Positions 22,588 through 35,732 of a stretch of DNA of 64,000 nucleotides are shown here, one piece after another. The translations under genes were made by a program, and so were the position numbers. A model generated the notes under the pieces. The model ran no database searches and was not told the DNA's origin. It saw only the letters and a program-made list of their open reading frames with translations. The stretch lies in contig WACJ01000502.1 of the NCBI GenBank assembly GCA_008973525.1, forward strand, positions 1,364,001 through 1,428,000, given 5' to 3'. The stretch is from Stenopsyche tienmushanensis (lineage: Eukaryota; Arthropoda; Insecta; Trichoptera; Stenopsychidae). Every line of letters begins with the position of its first letter. Position 1 is the stretch's first letter.

Positions 22588-25500
22588 GTACACATGAGAT
22601 GTTACAATACGACTGCAATAAGATCTCTGGCGGATCCTGTATATTTTTCTGCAATGAATAAAGACAGAAATAGCATAAAAAACACTATTTGACTAATTTA
22701 ATAATTGCAAGCATATCTATAGATTATGATGAAAGTTATATGTAAATTTGCTTTTTTTTGCCTAATTGTCGATTTAAATATTCCTATGATGTATTTGATC
22801 ATAAAATGTAGATTGATGGCAAAAATATAACATGGGTTGTCACATTTACTTAATTCAAAATTCCGAGAATCGACATCTGATAAGCAATTCAGTCAAATGA
22901 CACATTCCCCCGTCCGATCGTTGCCTTGAAACAATCCTTTGGAGTCCGTTTTATGTCGTCGGAACTATTTCAGGATCCCTGTTCATTCACTTAAATAACT
23001 CGTATCTAAACTTAGAATAATTATTATATCTCCCATAAATCAACAAATATACCAGAGACAAGTAAGTCCAGTATTTGTCCAAGCATTTCAAGCTGCGGTG
23101 CTAATGACGGCCACGCTATGTCAGCTGTCAACGGGACTAGAACAACCCGCACAATGTAAAGCAATTATAATTTAATTCTGCTATTAGTTAATTTGTACCG
23201 TCTGTGCTTTGTTGGCTTCATCGTAGCTTAAAATTTATTCTTGCAAAAAATATTTGCAGACTTAGCTATACTGGTATGTATATTAAATCCATTAAGTCAA
23301 CAAATTGTCGTGTGTCGGTCGTTTATAGATGAATTTGTATGGGAAATGTTGAATTGGAAGCATTTGGGGAACATCCCTATTCCACAACTAAACTACTTTT
23401 CTTAATCCCACTTCCACTCATGTACGTAATAGCAGCCCACCATATGAAAATGAGATTTGGGTTGTACGCACGTATATTTGCGTATAGTCCACATGTCGGC
23501 GCGGTTTTTGATGCATAGCAGATCCGCTACTAACGAATGGTCAGTTGGGCCGTTAGGCCTTTGTTGTGGTAATTAACTCGGGCCGTCAGCTGTGTACACA
23601 CTGGGGGAAGTCCCGAGGGTGAGAGGACCAGGAGGAGAAACAGGAGCCACTGGGAAGAGGAAAGTTAATGGGAGAGGGGTGGGTCGTAAGTGAATTAACT
23701 GCCAACTTGATAGTTGCGATAAAGGAGGACAAACGTTGACCAGCGACGACAGCTCTGCAAAAATAATCAAATTTGCCATATTCGCAATGTGCCTCGGTTA
23801 ACTCAAATATCATTTTATTGCGGCACTTTTTAGGGATTTCCACGAAAATTTATAACAACGTGAAGCTGAATTTAGCCCAAAAAAAGGAGTAAGAGTGATC
23901 TAATTCTGAACATCAAAATTAAGCACAAAAAATATTTTTATAAAGCAAAATTAGTTAATTAATCAACATATTTTTAAAAATTTCATTAGATTAAGAATTT
24001 CAAGTGTTGAATCTCATGGCAATAATTTTCGAGCCGATCTCATAATGTAAGCCTATAAAAGCAAATTATGGTATGAGACATCCATTAATTTTTTGTGTCA
24101 AATTCATTATAATAAATTGGAATTTTATCCATTATTATAAGCGTGAAAATCATATTTTTATTATTAAAAAATGGCCTGTTTCTTTGCCTAAATTTTTGCA
24201 TTTATAAGTTATAATTTTTATAAGTTCATGATTATAGTTGCAAATATTTAAAACAATTATAACGAGAAATATGCTTATTATATTCGAGTTATAAAATTTG
24301 TAATAGTTATAAAATCGGAATTGAATTGAAGGTTAAATTGATATTTCCTCTAGAATAAAAAACCAAAAATACAATATACGTCACTCAATAAATTCGTAGG
24401 ATATTTTGCAGAAATTGTGATAAAACGATCCCAAATAAAAAAGAAAAAGTGAAAAAAATTCCAATTAACTTATTGATTGATGTATTATGTATAAAAGATA
24501 ATCGGGGAATCGTCGACCGATTTAATCATTTTCATCGAACAACTTTAAAACTATGTTAAAGCAAATATTCATGATGAGTTGAATATCTTCTGCTTCAGGC
24601 GTGACTGTAGATTTTCATCATGGAAATGAGAGTTTAATTAATCTGTTTCGAAGACTAATTTCTGTATATTCGAGGATCATGGCAGAATATCACAGAATCG
24701 TAACTCAAATATGACTAACGCCAGACAATAAATATGACACCAAACCAGCAATTAGTCAAGGAGACATACACCTGTGCATGGTCAACTTTGACTATTGTTA
24801 TGGATCGGCGGCTTTAGGTGATTTGCAAGCACGTCCCGTGCTTCCAGAATCTGTCCCGAATGTTTAACGCGTCTTTCACAAACAATCCCGAAATTTATCT
24901 GCAAAAAAGGCCGCTATGAAAACCGATATAATGTATCGCCCTTTATATTGTGCTGAATATTTCATGATAATTTATGTCCGCGCGTTGACGTTGTTATATT
25001 TATAAAATAAATACGATTTCGGTAAGGTTGAGGATATTAGATACTATTTCATTCTGGTCGAATAGAGTTATCATCCGGAATATATTGGCGCCAAGGTGAG
25101 AGGCGACCCCTTGGCTTTTATCATTTCACCTATAAAAAGGTGAGTAAACATTTCAGGCCCACAGGGCGAGAACAATGGCCCGGGTGAAAGGGCCGGCCCT
25201 AATTCCGCACACCTGGAGGGACTTTTGACATGACCAAATTTAGCTCTGCATATTACTCACCTCCGATTCTGCTTAATTCCATTCTAATTCTTGCATGCTG
25301 TGACTATTCGAGACTTTCAGTATATAAACTGTACATATTTATTTTTTAAACGTAAATTTTGTGCAAAATCTAATTAGCCCAAATAATATGAAAATGTGGA
25401 TGTTTAGAATAAACTTCATAGCTAAATAGGGTTGCTTTTCTGAAAAAACTCCAGGACATGTATATATTATAATATCCTAACATTATTCAATGAGAAACTA

Positions 25501-26180
25501 CTTAACGCAACATATATATAGCACGGGAGGCAACGACTGAAATTTTGCATCCATTGCTACAAAACTAAGTATTGTTTCAGTCAGTGTTAAGACATTAATA
25601 ACAAATTTCTATATCAGAATAATTGTACATACCGACATTAAATTTAAATATACAAAGTTGTTTTTTTTTTGTCTATAAGTAGTAATCGTTCATTTTTGTT
25701 AAATAAACGTCGTCTACTTTCGATACAACGTGGCTAGGGCCTCGGCAGCGTGGCTAAAGTTGTAGCGCTAGAAGTTGATTGAAATATTACAACTTTTAGC
25801 CCTTCTATCAATAAAATAACCTGGCCAGACTATTTGGCTTTTGCGATGAGTTTCTTTAGTAATAGCTATGTATAGATCTCACCAAATCTCCCCGACATTG
25901 TCTATTAAAAGGTTTTACAAAATTTGAAATAAAAATAAGAACAGGATCCTTGTGTTTCAAGAAAAAAAGGATATTTCTATTTTTATACCGAGAGCCAACG
26001 AAAGTGGTCTGGTCCAGACCCACATTTTTTTTCATAGAATTCGTATTAAAAATCACAAATCCTTTCGATCCATAAAATATTTTATCATATTTTTCATATT
26101 GACCAACACTTTTACTTATATAATAAGAAATCCTTTCGCATCATATATTGAGAAAAATCTATATTTAGTATGATACAAGA
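22588..26180. other. Unassigned AT-rich DNA with several GC islands
   Basis: GC-richer islands lie at about 22890-23300, 23500-23850 and 24770-25260. Two CAGCTG E-box cores occur (23122-23127 and 23587-23592), and TTAATT/TAAT cores adjoin them. Short frames on the minus strand at 23573-23843 are proline-rich and look like chance. Near 25753-25800 GGCTAAAGTTGTA is matched by TACAACTTTTAGCC, a hairpin of about 12 bp. I see no gene. Regulatory function is inference from composition. Confidence 0.35.
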
Positions 26181-26184
26181 CATA

Positions 26185-26886
26185 TCCCGAAAGTAAGTGT
26201 ACTGTAACAATAATAGGCTGTGGTTTTTTGTTTTTTAAGGGTTGACCATACTGAGTAGCAGAGAGGGATTTTTCGACAAAACAAGCATAGCAATAAAACG
26301 GTAATTCGTAAATTCACGGTTAAGTGTCCAGTTGCGTGAAAGATCTCGGCAAGAAATCCCGCCAAATGCGAGTAGGTCAATATGGACAACGTCAATATGG
26401 TCGAATGTCTACCTCATAAAGAGACCATAAATGCACAACGATATTGTGAGCCTCTAAAAACTCAAAACAAAAGTATGGTTATGCTGACGAGAGGAGTGTG
26501 CTTGTTGAATGACAACGCCCGTCCTCACACAACCTTAGCCACCAAGGCGCTCTTGAACTTACATGGTTGGGATGTTTTGAATATATTCTCTTGACTAGGC
26601 GCCTTCAGATTAATATCTTTTATCCTCCTTGAAAGAACACATGGGTGAAATTAAAATTCAAACTGATAAGCAGCTGCAGAAAGATGTTCTGAAGTGAAAA
26701 AAAGAGCTGACGATAGAGTTTTTCGAAAAGGACATAAAGAAGCTTGGGCCACGGCTCACCAGATGCATTGAATGAGATGGCGGTTAAGTTGAAAATAGTT
26801 AACAAGTGTATCAAAAATATCCTGTTTTTTTTCCAAATACACTTTTTCTAAAAAAATATAAAAATTTAATACACTTACTTTCGGGA
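26185..26886 (+). mobile_element. Mariner-type element with perfect 17-bp terminal repeats
   Basis: The left end TCCCGAAAGTAAGTGTA (26185-26201) is the exact reverse complement of the right end TACACTTACTTTCGGGA (26870-26886). TA dinucleotides flank both sides (26183-26184, 26887-26888); the match even extends through CATA/TATG outside. At 702 bp it is about half the length of a full mariner, so it is deleted internally. Confidence 0.85.
26382..26700 (+). pseudogene. Mariner-type transposase remnant, central part
   Basis: The translation from 26382 runs through KETINAQRYCEPLK, then LTRGVCLLNDNARPHTTLAT and LNLHGWDVL, then stops at 26592. The NDNARPHT block carries the second catalytic aspartate of mariner transposases (usually HDNARPHT). 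In another frame, about 26630-26700, LKEHMGEIKIQTDKQLQKDV matches the conserved LKEHLGGKRFxTDEE block. The PPYSPDLAPSDY segment that should lie between is shortened, and the N-terminal half with the first aspartate is gone. It is inactive. The family is clear; the subfamily is not. Confidence 0.85.
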
Positions 26887-26888
26887 TA

Positions 26889-29747
26889 TGCTGCAGAAAA
26901 AGTTTTTGCACCATATGAATGTAAAAATCAGATGATGGGTCTGTGATTCAAGAAATGGATACCCTTGTAAAGGTATTCTGTATACTAAAAAAGAAGGAAA
27001 CCAGAAAGTATGCAATTTAAGTACTACTGGAATTAACTGGCAAGTACTTAGTTAGCTGAAGAAACTTATAAATGGCTTCTGTTTAACTACTTAATTATTT
27101 TATTTCTGTAATAGCTGTAAGTTTCTCTTGAAAATTTATAAATAAATAAATAAATAATTACAAAGGAAGTGGAAGGACGATTATTGCTGACATTTATTTC
27201 ATAATATCATCGCAGTTGACTGCCGTTGTGGTGTACTTATAATATCAAAACAACAAAATTTAAAATAATCAGCTTTATAGGAACAATTACACAAATAATG
27301 TTGCTGTCTTTCGTACTAGAAGACATAATTTTCAAAGTTTTTAATACAAGTTTTTGATAAATTCCCCTTTTAAAACACAGAACTTAGGAAAAATGCTCTT
27401 AACTCTTCCAACTATGATTCTTCTATTACTAACAATTTGATTAACGTTCATTGATCTCCCAAAATCAAGAGTTACTTCCTTAAAGTATCCAGTGAAGAAA
27501 TTTGTTTAAAATCTCTTTTATTGACTTTCTTTCTTTGGAAAAATAATTAAAAACCGCTATACGTTCCAAATCTGCAATTATATAGAATCTTCCCATGAAT
27601 ATTTACTTTGACATGCGGTCGATTAATAAGATTTTGAAACAATTGTGTTAACTTTAAAAACATATTACAGTTCAATAATCCAATTAATTTACACAATAAA
27701 ACATTTTGCATCCATTACGTTTTAACTTATATGACAGAAAAGTTTTTTTTAGCACGAAGGAAACTTTTGTATCTTCAACTATTCCAAGTACTTGAAGAAA
27801 CATAGTTTTCAGAGCAAAAACTAAAGTTCTTGAGAACGAGTGTTATGATCAGAAATCGAAATATTACTCATCAATTTCATGTTATTTATTCCAGTTGAAG
27901 AACTTGTCGATTAATATTTTTTTATATCGATTTTTTAAAAATACTATAATAGAAAACTTGATTGAAACACCCATACATATGTATAGACAAACTTTCAATT
28001 GTATGAATACATAAATAGGAATGAGTTTTTACCATATATAACATATCCTTATGGGTCCTAGAAATTTCAAGCTTTTTAGATGATGTTAATGCTCCTGTAC
28101 ATTTCAATTACAAAAATATAATTACGGTTGAATATGGAAAATAATTTTCCCACATTAAGCCTAAGTTCAAATATCTTCCACAATCCTCCGGTGACAGTTG
28201 TTAATTAGATCACTCTCGTATGCATGTACGGTTGGTTCGCACGCATTTAAAATTCTCCTTAAATATTTTATGTGCATTCCACCCTGAGTACCTTTCGTCG
28301 TTGGAAAGTCCGCCACTAACCCCCGTTGTTTCTCTCGCCCCTTCCGAATCATTAAATTCTATAACCACAAAGTCTCGGGTAATACAAACAATAGCCCAAA
28401 GTAAATTGCATTAGCCTATTTCGGTAGAAAGGGCAGAAGTGTTAAGGTCCTGCGACCTCACCCTCCGTCTTCATCCCCTGCGGACCATCTCATTAACCTG
28501 TTCCTATTAAGGAGACGTAGTTTTAAGTCCTGCCCTCTAAACAATTGTTTTCAACGGGGCTCTGCAAATTATCTCGACCACTAAATAAATTTCAGGTTCC
28601 AAAGGGCTTCTTTGATGCGTACACGTTTAACACCCTTATAATTAATACTCACTTAATAAATTATAATGAATTAATTAATTTGCAATGTGTATATATTGCA
28701 AATGAATTGTTTTTTATCTCATCTGTATTATTATATCATTGTGCTAAATGCTGAAGTTCTCCCAAAGGGACTACGTTCTGGGTTCCTTAATGTCACCCGT
28801 ATTTTTAGGACGTCGTCCGTATTAATTGTTTTCTGTTGAAAATAAGAGGTTAAGTAAGAAGTAACACGGGGTTACGGTGTTAACTGAGTGGGTAACGATT
28901 TGGGTCCTCAGCAGTACATCAAGGGCCCGCAGGGAGGATGTAGGCCCTCCCTGCCAACTGCTGCGGGATAATTAACTGGAATTTACATTTCCTCCAAAGG
29001 TGTTCCCACTCGACCGACATCCCCAGTCTCCTGTTCGCAACCACCTACCTATTTGTATACACAAACGCCATTTCAATCTCTGATCTCATATTCAACAGAC
29101 TGAAAACGAAGAATCTGGATTAATTTTATATTTAAAATTTGTTTCAAATAATTAAAAAAAAGCCATCTTCTGATTTAATTTCATGTATCCAGCTTTGAAT
29201 TTGAGATAAAGGCACATTTTTACTTTAAAAAAATACTATTTTATATTGAAAAATAGCTCCATATGATGATAACACTATTTTTACAGAGCACTAATTAAAA
29301 TACAGCATATATACGTTAGGCACTTAATTTTGGTGAAAGTTTTTATCCGGGCGTAATCCAATTAGTTAAAATCTTCTACACCTTGTATAGAAATAATAAG
29401 TATCTCATTTTAATTGTACAAGGGCACTCATATTTATAATAGGACCATTTTTACTACTAAGAAATGATCTCATTAAGTAAATACCAGCAACATTATATAT
29501 ATTTAATTCAAGCAGCATTTACAAAAGGGATGATAGAAAAGAAAACGTTTTTGAATTCAAAGAAAAGATCTGTTTAAATGAGATTTAATAGAATCTTATA
29601 CTGTGTAAATTATGCGAATATAAAGGCAAAATTATTACCGTCAGAAATATCATCAATTTATATCATATTTTATATCTTCTCATAGGATTTTTTTCATATA
29701 ATGTGATGTTATTTTATTTTTGTTATTAGACTATGCCTATGTTATTT
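26889..29747. other. Unassigned AT-rich DNA with GC island at about 28160-29060
   Basis: An AAAT microsatellite lies at about 27138-27157. The long GC-richer stretch from 28160 to 29060 has small frames in both strands with no recognised content. It contains ATTAATTAATTT (28669-28680) and several TTAATTA cores next to GC-rich blocks such as GGGCCCGCAGGGAGG near 28923. No gene is supported. Confidence 0.35.
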
Positions 29748-29860
29748 GCGCAATCCTTAACAATAAATAGACGAAGTTTTATCGCAATCTGACAAACGGT
29801 ATGATGGCGCATTACATACGAACAAAGAAAAACTAATTTTAATAAATTAGATTGAAAAAG
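29748..29860 (-). repeat. Helitron-like unit, degenerate copy
   Basis: On the minus strand it reads TTTGTTCGTATGTAATGCGC, then CATACCGTTTGTCAGATTGC, a GATAAAACTTCGTC block and AACATAGGCATAGTCTAATA. This follows the 120-bp units at 15516-15755 block by block, with about three quarters of bases shared by eye. Confidence 0.6.
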
Positions 29861-32840
29861 CATATGTTAGCTCCGCATATGTTATTCTGATAGACGCGTT
29901 TCTTTCATTGTCGTTAAAGGGTTAAGAGGGTCGATTTTTTTAAAGAGGGTGCATCGAAAAAAACGATATTACTTATGGGAACATCTCTATACATATTAAT
30001 TCAATTTTCTTATTATATCTAAATTTTAAATATGCTACATATTGTACACAATGCAGGATTCGAAAAACGCATTTTAAAATGGGTTTTACGCACGCAGTGG
30101 GGTTAATTTAGCCCCCTTCAGTGATAAATAATGCGCTTAAAAAAATATTAGCACCGAAAGGTTATAATCATTTGGAAAAGCGGCTGCGTGTTAATGTCAA
30201 AATAATTTTGAAAGTATAAATTTTCATTTCAATAATATAAAATGGATTCCACGGGTTGCCCATCGATTTTACTAAATAATTTTTCCGATGGCTTCGGTTG
30301 ATTTTTCGAAGCGCAAAGACAAAGTACACATTTACATATTCACAAATGACTTTGGCTCAACAGTGCGACGCTTTATAATGCAAATATATGCCAAAGTGTT
30401 ATATAGGCCTGGGGGTTATTCGCCTTAACCCGAATAAGCATAATTGTTAATTATTGTATCTATTCTGGGAAAACCGACGAAATTTCCTTTTTAACCGGTT
30501 CAAATCCCCTGAGCGTCGAAACCGCTGAAGCGCCGCAGAGTGAGGTTGACCATATTAAAATGAGTTTTTCTCTTTTGCAAAAGGGATGATATTTATTGTG
30601 TCTCGTTAAGAATTCAAAATTGTTTATATTTTTTTTGGCGGCTCGAAAAAAACAATGAATATATTAAATAAAGATGAGTTGTTCGCCACGTGGTAAAATT
30701 AATATGGCTGCTGTATTTTTTGCTTTCGATATAATTGAGATATTTGCAAAGGCGTGATGATACTCTATTGATTATTTTTATATACGGATACAAATAATAT
30801 GAAAATTTTCGTTAAAAATGCATTTTTAAATTAATTTACTAACTGAATTTTTATTGATAGTATAATGATATATGGGTTTATAGTACAAATCTATGATTTA
30901 ATTAAATTTCATACGAAATCATTGATTTGTATGAATGGTAGCATAAGAAGAAGAAACCGCTGGGAAGCCGGCGGGAAGACTGTGCTTCCCGCGTCCAAGA
31001 CTACTGGTCGACCTTACGCTCTTTTACAGTCTCACGAATTGCGCCTGCACAAATTGACAATGGATTCAAGCAGGGATGTTATTTATCTCATACCAAAAAA
31101 AAATATACATGTTATGATATGAACTATAATGAAACAATATACGGAATAAATAACAACATTTGTAAGCCTTATTGATACGAAATGTTGAAAGAAGAAATAC
31201 ACTCTTCTGCCATCTTCTTAATCCTGATTTATTGAAGATGATTATAATTTTTTCCAATGTTTTATGCTATTTGATGGCATTATATGTCTTTATTGATTAA
31301 ATTGCTACATTTTCTGGCGATCGATTGTCCGCTTTATTACGCTTCGTATTGCGTTCATTTTGTACGATCAATTTTTAATACGCTTAATTGACATATAATT
31401 AATATTGAAATTAGGGGAGTGCGATTCGGCTTGCTTTCATGTTTATTTAATTTGGATCGATATTAAAAATATACGAAACACAATGGACAGAATTAAAAAT
31501 TAATTATTCAAATTTGGGACGCAATTTTGTGACTTTATACAGAGTAATGAGTTAAAACTCGCAAACCATCTTTGTTACATCCAACACAGACGACCCCCGG
31601 TATCAAAGGGTAAATATAGAAATTAATCAGTGGATGTTATCAAAGGTTAAGACGAAATTTCATAATTTAAAAGTAAATTAAATTCTCCGACAATTGCCTT
31701 CTTTTAATACCGCGCGACCCCTTTGATCTTTGTTTCGACGTTTTTCGGGACTTATTAGGACCCTAATTTTTTTGACGGCCGTCAATAAAATTTCGTGACG
31801 ATTTTTAATAAGCGCAGGGTCATGTATACCTCGGGTCGAAGGGGGGGGGGCAACGAGAGACAAATGGCGTACTGTACCGACTAAAGTACGCCTAATAGAA
31901 TCCAGAGTGTGACATTGATGAGGGTCAACATTTGTACACCGCAAATTGTTATGTAGATTATGATAATCCGGGGGGCCCGCTCCAATTTGGGCGCAGCCTG
32001 ACCCTCACTTGGCGAAGCGGCCCATTAGCCGTCGTTATTTAGGGGCGCCGTCCCGCTCTGGGTCACTCAGCCTCCGCAGCCGCTCCAGGTGAAAGTAATT
32101 AACAAGAAACGGCGACGAGTGTGATTTCCTCCAATTTATATACCTGACCTACCTGGCTTTTGATGGATCAATGTGGGGGATGGGGGCCAACGGGTTAATG
32201 TACTTGCGAGTGAATCCCAAGTGTTCTTTTGGGAAAACCTCGTGCCTCCGCTAGAAGTGCCCCCCGGATAAGGGCTACTTAATGAAAATCTTTTCAGTTA
32301 ATTACAGTGTTCCGAATTAATTACATATTTATGTTTTAATCAGCGCCACAGAGGCACAGAGGGTTAACATTGGATTTATCAGCGATTCGAATCATCAAAT
32401 ACCTGCAATTGGCTCTGTAACGGCGAAATACAATTTGACTAAAATATTCCCATCGAAAATACTTAATTCAAAGTATGATCAATCATTTCGTGTAACACTA
32501 CGAACATGTATGATACGACAATACCTCTTTTATCATATGTCAACTGACTGTCAAGTCAAAATTAGATTCGTATCTACTATATGACAACATGTATAACACA
32601 CAGTTATTTTTTCAAATGAAAATATGTTGTATATTTACTTCATTCAATAAAAACGCATGATGTCTAATTAGGAAGTCATGGACATGTATGGCAAAGCATC
32701 AATCGTCAGCTTCATCCAAGCATGGCAACTTCATTCTCTATCCTTCTTGATAATTCGAACAAATTGTTCAAATTCAACACCACATTATAATCTAAGTTAC
32801 CGGCCAATTGTTGAATTTCGAGAATATTTATGAAATTAAA
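29861..32840. other. Unassigned DNA with GC islands at 30030-30560 and 31680-32420
   Basis: The 31680-32420 island is the largest here and includes a G10 run near 31842 and short frames on the minus strand (31678-31944). A structured motif at 30960-31015 is listed separately. I find no gene with family resemblance. Such GC islands in AT-rich insect DNA may be conserved regulatory sequence. Confidence 0.35.
30960..31015 (+). other. Hairpin plus shared CCAAGACTACTGGTCGAC motif, copy 1
   Basis: An 8-bp stem, GCGGGAAG (30971-30978) with CTTCCCGC (30985-30992), is followed by GTCCAAGACTACTGGTCGAC. The same arrangement recurs at 52450-52505 with changed stem bases. The unit might be part of a retroelement end or an RNA structure. 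Confidence 0.5.
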
Positions 32841-33266
32841 TTACACTCAAATATCTTTTTGTGCGACTTTTTTTGTGCGATTTTAAAGTTATGCGGTTTT
32901 TTTAAAACTTCATAAAGAGTACGTTTCGAGATATTTTGGATAAAATAGGAAGTAAATCATCAACACTAACCGACATTTGAAAAATATGTCAGACTTCCTT
33001 AAAATTTTACCAATGATGCAAGACGTCTTTTAAATATTACCAATAATGTTATTTTTTAATTGTCTTATTGTTATCCTGTTTTTTTATTAACTTTTTTTAT
33101 GCGATTTTGGATATTTTTTATATAGCTGTTTAAAGTTATGTGGTTTTTCAAATCCAAAGATCGCATCTTCAGTTTTTCTATGTAAGTCTTAGCTTTTTTT
33201 GTGCGATTTTCCGCGGAACACGGAACGCGGAACACAACTACCGCACAAAAAAAGATTTAAGTGTAA
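32841..33266. mobile_element. TA-flanked MITE with about 25-bp terminal inverted repeats
   Basis: The left end TTACACTCAAATATCTTTTT then GTGCG is matched by the right end, which in reverse complement reads TTACACTTAAATCTTTTTTT then GTGCG. TA occurs at both borders, so the target is probably TA. The inside is rich in TTTTTATGCGATTTT-type motifs, plus GCGGAACACGGAACGCGGAA near 33214. No coding capacity. Related fragments lie at 46303-46645. Confidence 0.75.
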
Positions 33267-33392
33267 TTTGGTTTATCATTGACATCAGCATCAATATTAA
33301 TACCATTTTCAATATTTTTTTCATTAGTGTTCAATTAGAATATTTATTAAAAAATATTTTAATATATCGCTTTTTATCTTGATCGCGTAAAA

Positions 33393-33683
33393 GTGAAGCC
33401 TTACAAATGGGTACCGTGCATTTCAAAGGACAATAATGTTCCATATCGAGGAAAAATGAAGAATATAAATTATCACCTTAATCGTGTAGCAAGGATCTCA
33501 AAACCCAGAATTCCTCACGCCATCTTAGATTCGGGACCGAGTGGCAGCAGACCCGTCGGAAGACCTTTTCTACACTGGGATAATCAGATTGTCAAAGACT
33601 TTTTTGGTGGATGGGATTCACTTATAAATCTGTGTGAAACACAAAAAGTAAATACTAAAAACGTAAGAAAGTTGAAGTATTAA
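33393..33683 (+). pseudogene. LINE ORF2 C-terminal remnant
   Basis: The 96-codon frame contains LNRVARISKPRIPHAILDSG followed by SGSRPVGRPFLHWDNQIVKD. It corresponds to the tail of the polymerase protein of many insect non-LTR retrotransposons, which reads as R-x-P plus a GxRPxGRPxxRWxDxxxxDL block after the reverse transcriptase. The frame ends at 33683. The initiating methionine is not meaningful, since the sequence is the 3' end of a 5'-truncated insertion. No reverse transcriptase motif (YADD) lies upstream. The clade (CR1, Jockey or RTE-like) cannot be set from this tail. Confidence 0.65.
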
Positions 33684-35477
33684 TATATTTGATCAATCAA
33701 TATGAATCAATTTAGAAAAATTATAATTTCTCAATTAATGTATAGATCTTTCCCTAGATATATAAATCTGTTATCAAATGACACTCACTTTTGAATGTAT
33801 AAATAATTTTTGGGCGTCATATATAAAAAAATATATATATTTTTGCCCACATTTCATCAATATACAGGTAAAAAATAGGATTTTCTGGTAATAAAATGCC
33901 ACCTTTGAATTGGGTGAAAATATATATAATGTAAAATAAAATCAGGCTTATATTTAGGCACGTAGAATAAATAGATATAGACAATTAGGGGTTCAGGTGT
34001 TCTTCTGCTATCATACCCAATCCGTGTAGTCAAACTCACTTAGGCCGTATTGGAAATCCAATCGATTCTGCCTCACTTTAAAAATTTGCAATTCAGATGA
34101 TCTCACTTGTTAGTTACTTCAGAGTGCTCCTTTTTGTACACCCCGCTCCAAATTAAAAGCACTCCTCTTATAAATTCAATTACCCCTGTTAATATTATCA
34201 CACCGTGTACTTAACGAAATTACTACCCTAATTCATTTAAACTTCCGCTCCCTTATTGATTAAACCGCTTCGATTTCTTTCCTAATCGATATTTATTCTC
34301 CGACCTCAGGGACGGGACAAACTCCTCAAATGTCTCCAAGAAAATGAGATCGCATTTATGGATCATATTTAAGACGAAGACGATAGACTGATTGCGACTG
34401 AAACCCTCTAAAATCCATATAAAATTACAGCGTAGCTTTTCGTGATATTTAGATTCTAATCCTGTATGAATACTTAACAAACTCTAAATCCAAGCAATTA
34501 CTTTGTGGATGTATTAAATATTCATGTTTTCTCTGAGTGTATTACGAATTTCCTCATCACATCTGCAATAAATCTGAAGAGCGTTTAATTAAGAAATATC
34601 ATTACTTGTTTTTCTCTTCCATGTTAAAATATATATTTTCCCATATGAAAAATTCACAATATCTCATAAAACATCATTTAATAAATATGTCAATAATATT
34701 ATATTGAATTGTATTTTTTTTAAATTATAGCATAGGAAAAATGATTGATGATCAAGCGCGCTCTCAAGAGCGCGTCCATTGATGCCAAGCTAGTTTTTGG
34801 CATTGTAAATAGATATTTTAAATACTTTTACAACCACAGCGATATATTAATGCAGGTTTTTTGCTTTTACCCCAACTTATCCATTGAACTGTGCCGCAGA
34901 GCATTGAGAATTGGTTGTTCGAGTGAACTTCTAAGAGCTATTTTAGTCCTATTCAACTTGCTAAAAACTTTTTGCCACCAGCATCATTATGCGACTGTAT
35001 AAGCATTGCCTTTGCATTTTAAAAGTGTTTTTCCATTTTCATCTTGGAGTGATATTCCTAGAGCACTGACACATGCTTATGCCAATTTGTGTCAATGCTG
35101 TCGAAGCGCTTGATCCTTAAAAACATGAAAATGAATATAAAAAATATATGCAAGAGATTTTATGTTATATAAATATCAATTATCATAATTAGGATATCGT
35201 AATTTGTCAAAAAATCAATCACGCTAGTAAAATAGTAAAAGAATATTCAATTTCAATAGAATGATTCTAATCTCATTATTTTTATTCAATTAAGAATCTC
35301 TAGGAGAAAAGTTAATAGAAGGCGGATATAATACAATAAAGGATCGCTATGTTATTTCAGAGTGCGTTGAATACCGTAACACTTTCTAGTCAGTGTATAC
35401 GAATTTGATTCATTAATCAAAGGTAATAAATTGATGGGCATAAACGCGCCGGGGGGGGGGGCGCATTCGACGGATGC
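33684..35477. other. Unassigned AT-rich DNA
   Basis: No gene is supported. A perfect hairpin CGCGCTCT-CA-AGAGCGCG occupies 34757-34774. GATCAAGCGC just before it is matched inversely by GCGCTTGATC near 35107, about 350 bp away, which could mark a small DNA element. The 85-codon plus frame at 34745-35002 between them has no recognised content. A G11 run lies at about 35450. Confidence 0.35.
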
Positions 35478-35556
35478 AGGCACATCCGTACAGGTCGGGC
35501 GCCCGTCGGCGACTGATTGTGTTATACTGGATCTTGTGATGGTTGAAGGTCCTGAT
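35478..35556 (-). repeat. Degenerate repeat, left copy, inverted relative to 39319
   Basis: On the minus strand the sequence holds ACCTTCAACCATCACAAGAT, CACAATCAGTCGCCGAC and GACCTGTACGGATGTGCCTG. The plus strand at 39319-39407 carries ACCTTCAGCAATCAAC, CACAATCAGTCGTTGAC and TACCTGTACAGACGTACCTG in the same order. The pair brackets the LTR cluster. The element class is unknown. Confidence 0.6.
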
Positions 35557-35732
35557 CCTAGACACAACGCTGTATATTGAGTTGGTTTTTTATTTTTTTC
35601 TTTGTTTGTCTCTTCTTTTTTTAATTTTTTCGTCTATTTTTTATATTTTATTTGTTGCTTTTTTGAAAAAAATAACACATGAAATATATCATAAACAATA
35701 ACTAAATTGATTATGACTAAGATTAAAATTAC

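Noticed and set aside
27131..27158. AAAT run as a LINE 3' tail
   Set aside because: No LINE coding remnant was found upstream; it is kept as a microsatellite note only.
34745..35002. 85-codon plus-strand frame as a gene
   Set aside because: It begins within a hairpin and has no recognised content.
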